Position numbers and translations under genes: made by a program | Notes under the pieces: generated by a model | The model's input: the letters and a program-made list of their open reading frames with translations, nothing else | Database searches by the model: none | What the model was told of the DNA's origin: nothing | Source: Ifrita kowaldi | Lineage: Eukaryota > Chordata > Aves > Passeriformes > Cinclosomatidae | Length of the DNA stretch: 64,000 nt | Direction of reading: 5' to 3' | Assembly (NCBI GenBank): GCA_013398055.1 | Contig: VZRS01014568.1 | Coordinates: 459,902 to 523,901 of the forward strand | Shown: positions 49,401-60,350 of the stretch, piece after piece | How positions within the stretch are numbered: position 1 is the first letter of the stretch | Layout: each line of letters opens with the position of its first letter

Positions 49401-52234
49401 TATTCTTGCCAAAAGATTTTAAATAATAACTATGAAACCGCTAGACACACAACCAGTGTTGAATAACTCATTTCCAATTTCCACTGATAAGTACTGTGAG
49501 TAATTAGATGCTTTCTCCTTTAAAATATATTCTGAGGCTTTTCTTTCTTCCAGCAGGTTATCTCAGACAACTGGTGGAAAACACAAAGGAAGGACTGAAA
49601 AAACCTCATTGACTTAAGGTTACATAGTGAAGTAGCAAAAGAAGCCAGGAAACATAAATCTTGGTCTGGACACCAGATTTACTGGCACAAAAAGAACTGA
49701 GCCTTTCTCTCTCCCCTCCTGATCTGACATCAAAATAACAGCCATTACTGTACACAGGATTTCCAAAGGGAGAATCCATGGTGTTTGACATCACTATTAA
49801 ATTCAAATGCTGCACTGTTTTTATTAAAACACACACTCATGAGATCCCAAATGTTTGTTCTTAGGAGTAAAAAAAATCTGTGTTATAAAATGTTGATGTT
49901 AATTTCCCACCTTATTTAATTATATTTGATTTCTACTGCTCCAGCTTATGTGTTTCTTCAGTAAAAGTACAAATGAGATATACATTACTGATCTACTTTC
50001 TTCCAAAAGAGCTTGGTTTTTAAAATGTATGTAGCATAAAAAATAAAAATTAAATAATACATGAATTATCAGGTCTTATGATCAAATAGTAAACTTAAGA
50101 AGGAGAGAGGGAGGAATGGCAATTCTGAGACCTTAAAATACATAAAATTTTCCCATAAAATACTCTCTAATTGAAGTAAGAGCTGACTCTCTGATGTCTT
50201 AACAGCCTAATTTTTGGGGGAAAACATGCACACAGTTTTACACACATTACTTAGCTTAGGGAAGGCTCTGTTACAAGCAGCAGAAAACAGTTTGGTTCTT
50301 ACTATTTATTGCTGCCTACGGACTTGGAATTTCCCATGGAAAAAACCTGGCTATTGTGTATCATACCAATGTCATATATCCAGAGAGGAGTTTTTGCTTG
50401 TGTGAAAGCAGAATCCACCATCCCACCAAAAATATACAGGCTGCCCTGCAAAATGCAAAAATATTTGCTGCTTACAGGAAGGCACATAGCATGAAAATAA
50501 TTTTAAAAACAATTCTTAAATGCAAAGGTTGCTATCAGCAAAATACAGTTAACAACATCATGATCTTTTAACAATTAATCCCCAAAAGCCACCAACTTTT
50601 AATTATTCTCTCTTTATTCTCTCCCAGTGGGAAGTCCTGATGAACATTCTGCTGTTTAACAGGGACGGCATTTCAGAACCACTTGTTCCTCGTCAGCCTG
50701 GGGCAGCTTCAGGGCTGGGAATCTGGAGCTCTCTTCAGGCATTGCTCAGGTAATATTGGATTATGCATGTTTATAGAAACATTTCATTGTGTTGTAGCTT
50801 CTCATATCCTAAATTCTCTCTTCCCCTCGCAGGCAGGGCTGTAATTCTTACTTTCCTTCACTCCCCCGTCCCTCTTCTACGCGAGTTCTTTAGTGAGTGA
50901 ATGTTTTTATGCCGTAGCTGATCATGCAAATGAATTCAGAGCAACTGTTACAACTGCACAGATAAGTCAGAGAATGCACTGCCAGGGTCTTTATCTGATA
51001 TTCCTGCTGCTTACTGAGCACTGGCTGAGGAAACCAGGGGGCTGCTGCAGAGCTGAATTACTGTCACTCTGTTCAGAAAGATTCCCAAACATTGCTACAG
51101 CTACACCCAGAACTGCACCAACACAAAAATACCTTCTGGGCATAGTATTTCAGTGCATAATAATCTATGGCATTTTACTGCACAGTATAGTAGGAAATAA
51201 AATGTCAGGATATGGACAATATAAATCTTGATCTGCTACCTTATAAGCCACCATTGAATGTTCTTCCAGTTCTTCTGGACCATCTCTTGAGCAATCCAAC
51301 ATTTCCCATTCATTTTTCACTATAAATCAAAGCTGAAGTTAAGACAGTGGTGCATTCAACACATAAACAGTCAGGAAAAGGTGAAAAAGTGGGCTTTGAC
51401 TGTGGCTGTGCTGCTCAAAATTAAGTGTTTTGTCATCTTTCCTCTCTGTTAGTTCAGAAGATACTCTCCCAAAAATTAAATATATGCATTTTTCTATTTA
51501 GCAAATTTAAATACAAGAGTAATAGTTACACTTAAATGTAATACTTGTTACTGCTTATATTTTAATTGGTACCTACATCAAAACTCGACAATTCCATGAG
51601 CATGAACGGCAGCACAATTCTGGTTTATTCCAGTAACAACAACTGAACAGGGAAAACCATACATCAAGTCAAAAGATACAAAGGCTTATATTTGATAGTG
51701 CATTGATAATGCAAGCCTACAAGATATTGTATTCACGTGTTCCCTTTGTGCACCTTTACATGCATGAATTACTTCTGTGTTAGAGAGTCAGGAAAACTCT
51801 TTGATATCCCTTGCTAGAACCAGGATATTTTAAATGGCTCAGTATTTGTGGTCGAGAAAAGATAAAAACCCAAAAGGAACAGAACTGAACTCAAAACTCT
51901 GTGGGACACCTGCAAGAGGAGCAAACACCCCCATCTGCCCGATGAAAAAAAGGCAGTTTATCCATCCCTGTGACAGAAAGACTTTAAATGAGGATAATGT
52001 TAAGTACAGTGCATCCTCAATTTCATGACTGGATGTAGAATCCTGCCCTACAAGAGAAGGAGCCAACTCACCTGTGTGGTATCTCCAGAAGTCCCTCAGC
52101 GTGGTGCTGCTGCGCCCTCCGTAGAGATAAACAAACCCTCTGCAGACAGCACAGGCGTGTTTGTAGCGGTCACAGGGACGCGGCTGCTGCGCGCGGGCAC
52201 CGTCCCACGCACAGCGGGCAGCTCTCCCTGTCAT
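45823..52234 (-). CDS. Kelch-repeat beta-propeller protein, 447 aa, complete, seven coding exons
   Basis: Minus-strand exons in order: 52234-52072, 51319-51240, 50445-50367, 48873-48827, 48065-47945, 47014-46828, 46489-45823. All junctions are GT-AG and phases agree. They total 1344 nt, giving 447 codons and TGA. Kelch blades show as hydrophobic-GG motifs: FVYLYGG (34-40), SLYIFGG (83-89), SMYIYGG (141-147), AMYLFGG (194-200), SMLVFGG (243-249). Each follows a basic or His-rich loop (KGHSAVVYH, HGHSAVVYH, VGHASIV) and precedes an aromatic strand such as LWIYDI, FWAFHF, LWRWDF or LWKYHF. Residues from about 290 to 447 form a Ser/Thr-rich tail without kelch motifs. No signal peptide, BTB, F-box or membrane segment is seen. 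The resemblance to RABEPK/LZTR1/KLHDC propellers is only at fold level, and I cannot name the gene. Such propellers usually bind proteins; partners here are unknown. Confidence 0.88.
46828..47014 (-). CDS. Kelch gene coding exon 6
   Basis: Between tttcag and gtaaac on the minus strand. It codes DTRKWLCVSSPCHSSGPGAR, HGHSAVVYHTAMYLFGGLMG and LTEQRDLWRWDFGSSSWSSI. It holds one full blade and the start of the next strand. Confidence 0.92.
47776..47825. repeat. Two tandem copies of a 25-bp unit
   Basis: The unit from TCACTAAATGTTG to AAAGAGAAGC is repeated exactly, in the intron after kelch coding exon 5. Confidence 0.93.
47945..48065 (-). CDS. Kelch gene coding exon 5
   Basis: Between gttctag and gtaagt on the minus strand. 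It codes SSAPANRKGHSAVVYHSSMY then IYGGYFGIKGISQEFWAFHF, a complete kelch blade. A second AG two bases further on would break the frame and was not used. Confidence 0.9.
48827..48873 (-). CDS. Kelch gene coding exon 4 (47 bp)
   Basis: Between cccccag and gtaagg on the minus strand. It codes DSARWTESCNEPAETE (its first codon is split with the previous exon). This short exon is what makes the frame join between the blades at 50.4 kb and 48.0 kb, which supports it. Confidence 0.85.
50367..50445 (-). CDS. Kelch gene coding exon 3
   Basis: Between tttgcag and gtatga on the minus strand. It codes GSLYIFGGMVDSAFTQAKTP then LWIYDI. It contains the double glycine of the second blade and its closing aromatic strand. 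Confidence 0.88.
51240..51319 (-). CDS. Kelch gene coding exon 2
   Basis: Between tttatag and gtagca on the minus strand. It codes VKNEWEMLDCSRDGPEELEE then HSMVAYK. 'W..L' followed by 'EEHSMVAYKG' is the usual strand-loop-strand of a kelch blade. Phase 1 entry and phase 0 exit fit both neighbours. Confidence 0.88.
52072..52234 (-). CDS. Kelch gene coding exon 1
   Basis: Starts at ATG 52234-52232 and ends at a gtgagt donor. It codes MTGRAARCAWDGARAQQPRP then CDRYKHACAVCRGFVYLYGG and RSSTTLRDFWRYHT. This ATG is chosen because an in-frame TGA lies nine codons upstream. The exon probably extends 5' as untranslated sequence to an acceptor (tttttgcag) at 52334. An alternative is an internal acceptor (catcag or acag just before or inside the start), which would give another N-terminus. 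Confidence 0.75.
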
Positions 52235-52334
52235 GCTGATGACCAGGAGCTTATCCAAGGATCAACTTGCAAAGGGCAGCCATGTCAGAGGAGGGTCCCA
52301 AAATATCAGGGACAGGGCCTAAACCCTGTTTGGT
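52235..52334 (-). other. Probable 5' UTR part of the kelch gene's first coding exon, with a short uORF
   Basis: On the minus strand a good acceptor (T-rich, ending tttttgcag) precedes 52334. Between it and the chosen ATG lies another ATG opening a ten-codon reading frame (MAALCKLILG, then TAA) that ends just before the main start. This would be an upstream ORF if the exon is used as drawn. Confidence 0.45.
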
Positions 52335-55300
52335 CTGCAAAAAGACAAAAAATAAGTTTAAGGTTAAAAAAAAAAAAATAGGGAAAAAGAAAATCTCCAC
52401 CTTATGATAAAATGTTTCTGTGTTTTCTTTTCAATCCCATCAAAATCAACATGACAACTTTGTCCACCTGTGCTAATACACTAACTTGAGTAAAGCACCT
52501 GAAATTCTGACTCAGATTCTTGTATCAGTGAGGTTGGGACAGGAACATTCCTGGAGATGAAAGTGTTCCAAGGAATATCAGTGAACTGAAATGAAGCTCC
52601 AACACCCTACATTTGCAATACCAAGGCTTGGTCTTTTTTCACTACTAAAAGAGTACTTTAGACAAACCTGTACTTCAAAAAAACTTTTCAAAGAGTGAAT
52701 ATTACAGATGGAAGTAATGCATTAGCAGTTGTCCAGAATTTGTTTAGACTTTTATCTGTAAACCTGCTGAAATGAGGATGCATCTGGAAAAAAATGACAC
52801 CAGCCCTTCCCACGCCACAAGATGTCACTGTGTTCTGTGAAGACCCAAGTACCAGAAAAACATTCTTCTATTAATCCTCTTCAAAATAGTGGCTTATTTT
52901 AACATAGATTGTTTTACAAAGCACACCCAAAAAGCCCCCAAGATTAGGCCAAATTTTGGAATTTGTGTTGGTAATGTGTCTGAGGTGACATGTCACTAAA
53001 TGAGGTGACAAAATCCCTCAATTCCAAGACCTTTTCAGTGAAAGCCAGATTCCAGCTGCATTGAGAACCCAGGATGGAAATCAATAGGGAAGAGTCTGTC
53101 AGTATGGCCACTTAGTTAACTCCTCAGCACGGCAAAGTACTGCCAGTTTTCCATGGGTACACTGCTCTACACCCTTAACTCCTCTGGTTTAAGCAGGTGT
53201 GTATTTAACTTCCCAGTGGATAAAGTCAGAGACAGTCACAGCTCAACAGAACGATCATGCAGCAAATCCATTGGTGCCATCTCCTCCCTCACGGCTGCAG
53301 CAGATGAGCACTGGCAGAGCCATCACTGCCCCAGTTTGCTGCTGCTGCCCCAGGTGCAGAGGCAAGGTGTGTGTCCAAAACTCAGCCACTCCAGTTCACA
53401 GCCACACTGTGCCTGTGGCCATTCCCACATGGCCGCTGCTGAAGGAAGGACCTGCCAGCGAAGTGCCAACATCAAATCTTCTGCAAAGAAGGAAGGCCTC
53501 TATACCACACTCTATCTGCTCAAATGGTCATTTATCTGATGGCAAGGTGTAAGTCAAGAGCAAGTTGCACGTAATTTGAGGAAGAACAAAGATTACAGTA
53601 AAACAAGCTAGATACAAAAGCTAGTTATATTTCATATTAATATGAAATTATTGTATCTAACAATTTATCATCCAATTAATCTCTAAAATTTACCCTTTTT
53701 AAGACTGGAATATATTCAGTGACCAAAACATTCTAGAGAATCTCTTGCAGCATATTCAGGCAAGATTAACTACTTCAATTTTGTTGGGGTTTCTTTATGC
53801 AAACCAATATTGTAAGCTATTACTGTAGAAACTGAAGTATATTTGTATGTTTTCTCTGAAGGATAAAAAGATGGGTGGCACTTACCAAGGTGTGCATTTC
53901 TCAGGTCCAAGGGAATTAGCAGATATGAAGTAATGACACATTATAGGTGTGTAAGTCCATAATGCTTTCTGGCATCCCATTGAAAAGGGAAGAGCAGCTG
54001 AAGGCATGAAACAGGGATTATCTCCCTAGCTCTGCCAAGCTTCTGTGCAACCACAGCCAAATCATTCACTTCCACAGCTAAATGGGGACAGTCACTTCCT
54101 TAGTACAACACTTCAAATTTGCTGATGCAGTGCTGTGTAACAGTGCCAAGGTATTGCTGCTATTGACATAATTTACCCTGAAAAGGGTGATAAGTTAGTT
54201 ACTAATACTTTACAAAGGTAAAACAGGCTTGTCCCCTTGCGGTTTGGGGTTTTTTTCTTAGTTATAAAGCTGGTTATCCTTCTTCCTACATATTTCTGCT
54301 TGTTATTCTTCCTCCAGGCCTTGCCTCCTATTGTACAAATGTTCAGAGATGACAGCCCTGATTTCATATAACAGATTAGCAACGAAGTCCTGTCCAGTTG
54401 TTTATCTACCCCAGCTGAACTCCTGCAAGGCAGGCGAGCAGGATGAGATAACAAAAGGCCAAGCTGGGATGGACTGAATGGGTGTCTCCTCCCAGTCACA
54501 CCTTTGAGCATTGGCTGACCCTTGTGAATCTCGGCCATTTAGTCTCAGCTAAAGCATTCTTGGAAGCAGACCTACAACCCCTAACAATCACTTAACTGCT
54601 CCACTTCAGGTTTGGGGAAAAAACCCCACCAAGTTAATAATGAATCTTGCCTTTCATCATTGGTATTTTAAACTGCAAACTTGATTCCCAGATTGCCTGT
54701 CTATAGAACCCAACCCACCAGAGTTCATCTACTGTCAGACTTAGCAGTCCCACTTCCAAAGGAAAGCTGCTCCTCTTCTGAGAACAAGTCACGGAGCCAT
54801 GTCCTGTGTCGTGCACCACTGACCTCAGTTTCAACTTGATACAATATCAGTTATCCAATAGGAAGCTCTGACTTCAGAAAAAAAAAAAATCCAAAAAGAC
54901 AACTCTAAACATTTTTATCCAACTTTTTTTTTTTCCCGAAACAGCTGTAGCACACACAAAAATGTCTGCTGCTCTCCAAAGTCTTCTGCCATTCCATTCT
55001 AAAAATAGCTCCTGTGCAATCAATCCCAATTGTTAAAGGGCTGGAGGAGCTGAGTCGAGGGCCTGGAGAGCTGCAATTAGTGCAGTAACTATAGCACTGA
55101 GTGTGTATCAATTAATGGCGCCCCACAACTGTTTCATAATACAAATAATTCAGGAAATGTAACAAGACAGGAATTACTTCAGGAAATGTAGTTTATATGT
55201 TCATTATATAATTATTTATATTTCTGATAGATGTGGCTTCTCAGACAAATGATTTATTTATTTAAAGTATTGCTTAAATAGATCTTCATTAAAGTTTTTT

Positions 55301-58300
55301 TCTACCTCGGCCCCTTGATTCATTTCCATCTGTTTTCAATATGCTCAGAAAAGTTTCATTTTTAAAATGATCAAGCCTTTTGGAATATAATGAGATATGA
55401 AACTACTCATATGGGGGGGGAGGCCCAAGTAGGAAATCTTGTTCTGTTTTGGGGCTTTTTTGTTAATGACCCAGTTTTCTGAACTCAAGCCTTGAACCTT
55501 TCCAGGCAGAACACTGCATTTTCTCACTAGGCAACTTGATGTTTTACTGCTCTTCAAAAATAATAACAGATCTTCCCATTTGCACTTATCCTAGAAACCT
55601 TGGCTCTAGTGGTGGTTTTATTGTGAATCTTGTTCTAATGGGACTGCCTGCATGAATGAGGAAACTTTGGAGACTTGCAAGGCCCTTACAAAGTTTTAGA
55701 AACAAACCCAACTTGTTTAGAATAGAGAAAAAGGCACTTTTTTCAGTATATCATGTTTACCTGCAGTGCTTCACTATGTGTGATAAATTTAGTATCCTCT
55801 GGTTTGCTATTTTATTTTTTCCTAAACTCACGATAACCTGAACTGTTTCTGTGGTGGGGTTTTTTTGTTTTGGTTTGGTTTTTTTTTCAAAATACAGGAA
55901 GTTATTTTCAGAGATGCTCAGCTTCAGAGTTTCAACCTGAAAGTGTGAATGGCTCTAGGACCACAGGGTGTCTGAGACAGTTCTGTATTATTAGAATTCT
56001 GAACTGAAATAAGGGCCTGGCTTTGCCACATGTTGTAAAACATGCAGTTACCACATGACTGAGCTTACAAGTGCAGGAGTCAAGACAAAAGGAAGGGAAC
56101 AGAAAGAGGTATTGCTTCTTACAGGGAGAAGCTGAAGGACAGAAAGAGGGTTTGTAAAATGACAAATCAAAGCAGAAGACACGGCTCCATCCTGATTTCA
56201 GAGATCACAGGAATGACAGGTACTTTCAAGTAAAACAATAACAACCCTGTTGTCTGTATAAAGCTTAGAGCAGACATACTAAAAACTGACAAAAAAACTG
56301 AGAGGCTTTTATTTGAGTAACTCTTAGCTGAATTTTAACAAGTTTAGGGCAGTATTCATAAACATTGTCACTGCAATATCTCAGTGCTTCAAAATGCTTT
56401 TAGACATGAACAAGTATTTTAAAGGGGGTAACTCTTCTGAAATGGCCACATAAAATTACAGTTTCTATAGGCTGAAAGGCTCTGTGTGTAACTGCTCCTT
56501 CTGGAGTGAGCAGTGCCACAGCACCGAGGGCATTGGCACCTTCACTGCGCAACAGACGAAAACATCATCGATCTCTCCCGGAGAAAAGCTCACTGCCTGT
56601 TTCTGGAGCTCTGCAGGCAAGATATTGCTTTTCTTTAATTCAGATCACATTAATATTAAAGCTCTCATTTTAGAAGTTCATCATAAATTTATGTTTGCAT
56701 ATCATTTCAAAATTAAATTTTGCAAATTGACGTTATTAATATATTGCCTTTTGTTTTTTCTGGAAGCTTTCACCCAGAAATGAAAATCCTTTAGCCATTA
56801 GTGTTCTGTAGCACTGTTTCATCTCTATTACAAAGTGATCTCTTAAGTAATAATAAATTAACTTATTAAATAAATATAAATATATGCAGTAGTATTTTCT
56901 GTATGCTAGGTGTGTTTCTTATTTGTAAGTAAACAAATACAAAAATACAAACTTGGTTTAGAATAATACAGTAAATATTTTCATCTATTTCCCAAATAGA
57001 GGATGCAGTATCTGGAAAAAAGAAATTCAGTATTTAAAATATTTCTGGGATTGTTACATTTTTATATACATTTTTAGCATATGAATCAGGAAATTACCTT
57101 TCCCACTGTATTTAAATATGTTTTATGGTGCAGATGAAAATTAATACATTTTTACCACCTTAGTTTCCTTAGTAAATTAAAATTTCTTTTGCTGGGGATT
57201 TTTTGTTTGGTTTTTGTTTGTTAGTTGTTTGATAGGGGTTTTTTTTTAAGAATGGGGCTTTTTTATAAATTAAAAATTAATATAGTTTTGATTAGTAGAT
57301 CTCCCCAGGTAATCTGTTAATTACGATTTACATTTGCAATTAATCATTTGACTGCATCTCAATTTTGAATGAAGTTTCTGAGAAAGAGCTGCTCTAAATA
57401 CACATCCATGGGTGGCACAAGTATAGCACATTATGGATATATAAATCCAGGGCACCAGCCTGATCAAAAGTGTATGCTCATAATAAATGTGTGTATGGGT
57501 TTTATTTATTTATGTCCTTAATAGGATATTTACTTCAGGAACCTGATCTGCTTTTCAAATCTTATTTAGGGTCCTGTTGGTGACTCCACCCATAGGCACA
57601 ACTCAGTCTCTCTTGTGGTCTTACCACATAAAATGGAATGGATACCCTGGCTGTGAAGTGTTGCTGCAGCAGGAGGCTTTTCAGAAATTACTGGAGACAA
57701 ACAGGTGATTTTTCATCTTCTAGATATGACAGAGGGAGGAAATAGAGGTCCTGGTCCTCAGACTTTATGATAAAAGAAATGAGAAATTCCCACCGTGTTC
57801 GCAGGGCAGTCTTAAGATGTATTTGGCCTTTTCCCCTTTCCTTGGAAGTAATTTGTACTGTCACCACTGGAGCAGGTCGTTTCGATGCACAGGTCATCAC
57901 CCCTTCCCCCAGAAACAGCAGCTTTCAGTGATCCTAGAAGGCATCATTTGGGGATTTCACAAGAACTAACTAGCTGGATTCTTTCAAGATACAGTAGGCA
58001 GCTGCCCTGGAGATTGAATGTAATAAATCTGTCCTTAGGTGTGACTGAATGCATCTTCTTGACAGCTTGTGACCTGCAGCTGAAGTAACTTCAAAATACT
58101 TTATTTCCTAACTGAGACTCTACTTGCACTAATACACAAAATTTTCTAGGTTAGGAAGAAAGACTCTGGTTGACAAAGGAGTCAGTGGCTGCTCAGCCTG
58201 TCTACTCTCCTCAGGCACAAATTAGGGAACTAGAGTATACACCTGACAGCTGAGAGTATATCAGTGAAAAGCTATTATCTTCCATTAAAAACAAAAAGTC

Positions 58301-60110
58301 TGCACTGAATTTTACTTGTTTGTTCTTTATATTCCCTGACTGAGGAAAAGAAGAATCTAATAAAACACTCAGTCACACTTAAAACTTAATGCCACACTTC
58401 ATGGAAGATAGACATTGTGTTTTTCTTGTCCCCATGACATTTTGCCCTTAGACAAACACACAGCAATGAGATAGAGAAGATATACAAGGTTATGAGAATA
58501 GCAGAAGCTGTAGCTTGAAGAAATATGAAGGAGGAAAGAGAGGGCATTTGGCAATGGGAATAATACAAAGTTCCAGCTGGCAAATATTAAAACATCCAGA
58601 TACCCTGTTAGAATCAGTATGAATTTAGATTATACTGTATGGGAGAAGTCATGAGAGACTTGTGTGAGAAAGATGGCACAACTGGAATGACTGTCAGTCA
58701 TGACTGGAGGAAAAGCTGAGTACAAAAAGATCTTTTATAGGGAAGATGAATTTACACCATCAGGTGAAAGATGGTTGCATAAAAACATGATCTAATTGCA
58801 TAGCTGGAATAGATTGCATAGAGAGGAATAGCTGGATTTTAGTCTGGCAAGGAAAACAAAGGTGTCAGCTGACAAACAGCAATAATAACTGTGATGGTTC
58901 ACAATAACCTTGATGCCAACAGTTACTGGGCTGCACCATCAAATGGAAAGAAAACCAAACCCGCATCATTTCAATATATAAAGGAGACAGAAAGCATATG
59001 AGTAACTTTACACATACACGTTGTCGCTCCAAATTCAAATGGAATTACTCATGTGAATAAAACCAGTGATATGCATGAGCCTGCACAATGTAGCCTAGAT
59101 ACCAGAGCAAAAGAAGGACCAACTCTTTTGTCAGAAGCCTGAAAAAATGTTTTGCAAGCTGTTTTCATATTCAGACTCCAAATGACAGGGTCCATTTTGG
59201 ACTGGAGTCCGGCCTTCTGAAAAATTCTCACTCCCAGCTGACATGGTCCAGTATTCATCACAAGCCAGATGCACTTTGACTTGGGTTTTGGATGGTTGCA
59301 TTTCTTTGTTTGTCTTTTGCTCGGTAGAAGGCATTTGGTGTTTTATGCTCTTTGACTGTGGAAAAGGGAATGAGTAAGAGCAGGGTGGTGAATCTCCTAA
59401 ATTGGAAGCAGGCAGTAAGAGCTCTGGCAATCCCTACCACAGACCTCCTGCGCAGCATCGCGGAAGCAGCAGGTCCCTGTCCCCAGCGGTCTCCTGGCTG
59501 CTGAGTGCTGACGGCGCTTCCTTCCTTTCATGCGCTTTGTTTCCTTTCGTACCTTTGAGTGAAAGCGACTCTGTGCACAGCTGCACACAGCTGTACCTCA
59601 GCCCCGCTGTCCGGCAGCACCGCGGTGCGCACGGCCGGGCTGTGCCGGTGTTCCCTGGGATGCTGGGTGTGCATGAGCGCTGCTCAGGGCCCTCACCGCC
59701 TTCCCTCTGCGCCCCTTCACCGCCCGGAGCTCCGGGCGCAGCTCCCCGGCGGGCCCCGGGCTGGCTCTGGCTGCTGCAGGTGCCCCCGCCCGCGGGCAGG
59801 CCTCACCGCCCTCTCCTCTGCTCCCCACCGCGGCTGGGCTCGTCCTCACAGAGACAGGGGGGAGGAAAAGAAGGAAAAATAGTCTCGTGAGCCGGCATGG
59901 GGCCAGGGGTGCACCCAGCCTGGCCGCGCCCGCTGCCGCCCCTCGTGTGCGCCCGCCCGGGCAGCCCCCGCACCGGGGCAGGAGGGAGATCCCCGACCGC
60001 AGCCGCGTGCGGGAGCGGCCCGCCCGTCCCGCATGGCCGGCAGCCCTAGGCAGCCACCCCCCTCCTCCCTGGGGCAGCAGCAGGGCACCCCCGCCCTCCC
60101 CCGGCCTTAC
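52335..60110 (-). other. Probable 5' intron of the kelch gene
   Basis: Bounded by the acceptor before 52334 and the donor after 60111 on the minus strand, if the CpG island is its promoter. It contains AT-rich sequence, T/G-rich tracts and short ORFs. No further exon is recognised, although small untranslated exons could not be excluded. Confidence 0.4.
55856..55890. repeat. T/G-rich low-complexity tract
   Basis: Runs of TTTTTGTTTTGG type, with a similar tract at 57195-57255. Both lie in the region proposed as kelch intron 1. Confidence 0.7.
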
Positions 60111-60350
60111 CCTCCCTCNGCCGGGGTCCGGGTCCTTGTCCGTGTCCTTGTCCGTGTCCCTGCGGCCGGGGCACGGCCGGACCTGCCCGGCGGCGCGGAG
60201 GCTGAGCCGAGGATGCGCGAGGTGCTGCGGGCTGTGTTCCTTGCGGGGAGCAACGTCTCGTAGTCGTTCATTGCCCTGTTAGTCATGGGGAAAGTGCAGA
60301 ATCTCGTTCCTGGCCTGAACGCAGCCAGAAACAAACATATCTATAACTTT
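59600..60350 (-). promoter_or_regulatory. CpG island, likely promoter and first exon of the kelch gene
   Basis: About 700 bases that are strongly GC- and CpG-rich, against an AT-rich background on both sides. On the minus strand a good donor (GTAAGG, after 60111) would end a 5' exon starting somewhere above 60.15 kb, giving a first intron of about 7.8 kb to the acceptor at 52335. The island contains an N at 60119 and a short GTCCTTGTCC-type tandem repeat (60126-60160). No TATA box was seen. It could instead be bidirectional or belong to another gene to the right. Confidence 0.55.
60126..60160. repeat. Short GC-rich tandem repeat in the CpG island
   Basis: Three near-copies of a 12-base unit, TCCTTGTCCGTG. 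On the minus strand it reads as repeated Arg-Thr codons in the longest ORF. Confidence 0.75.
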
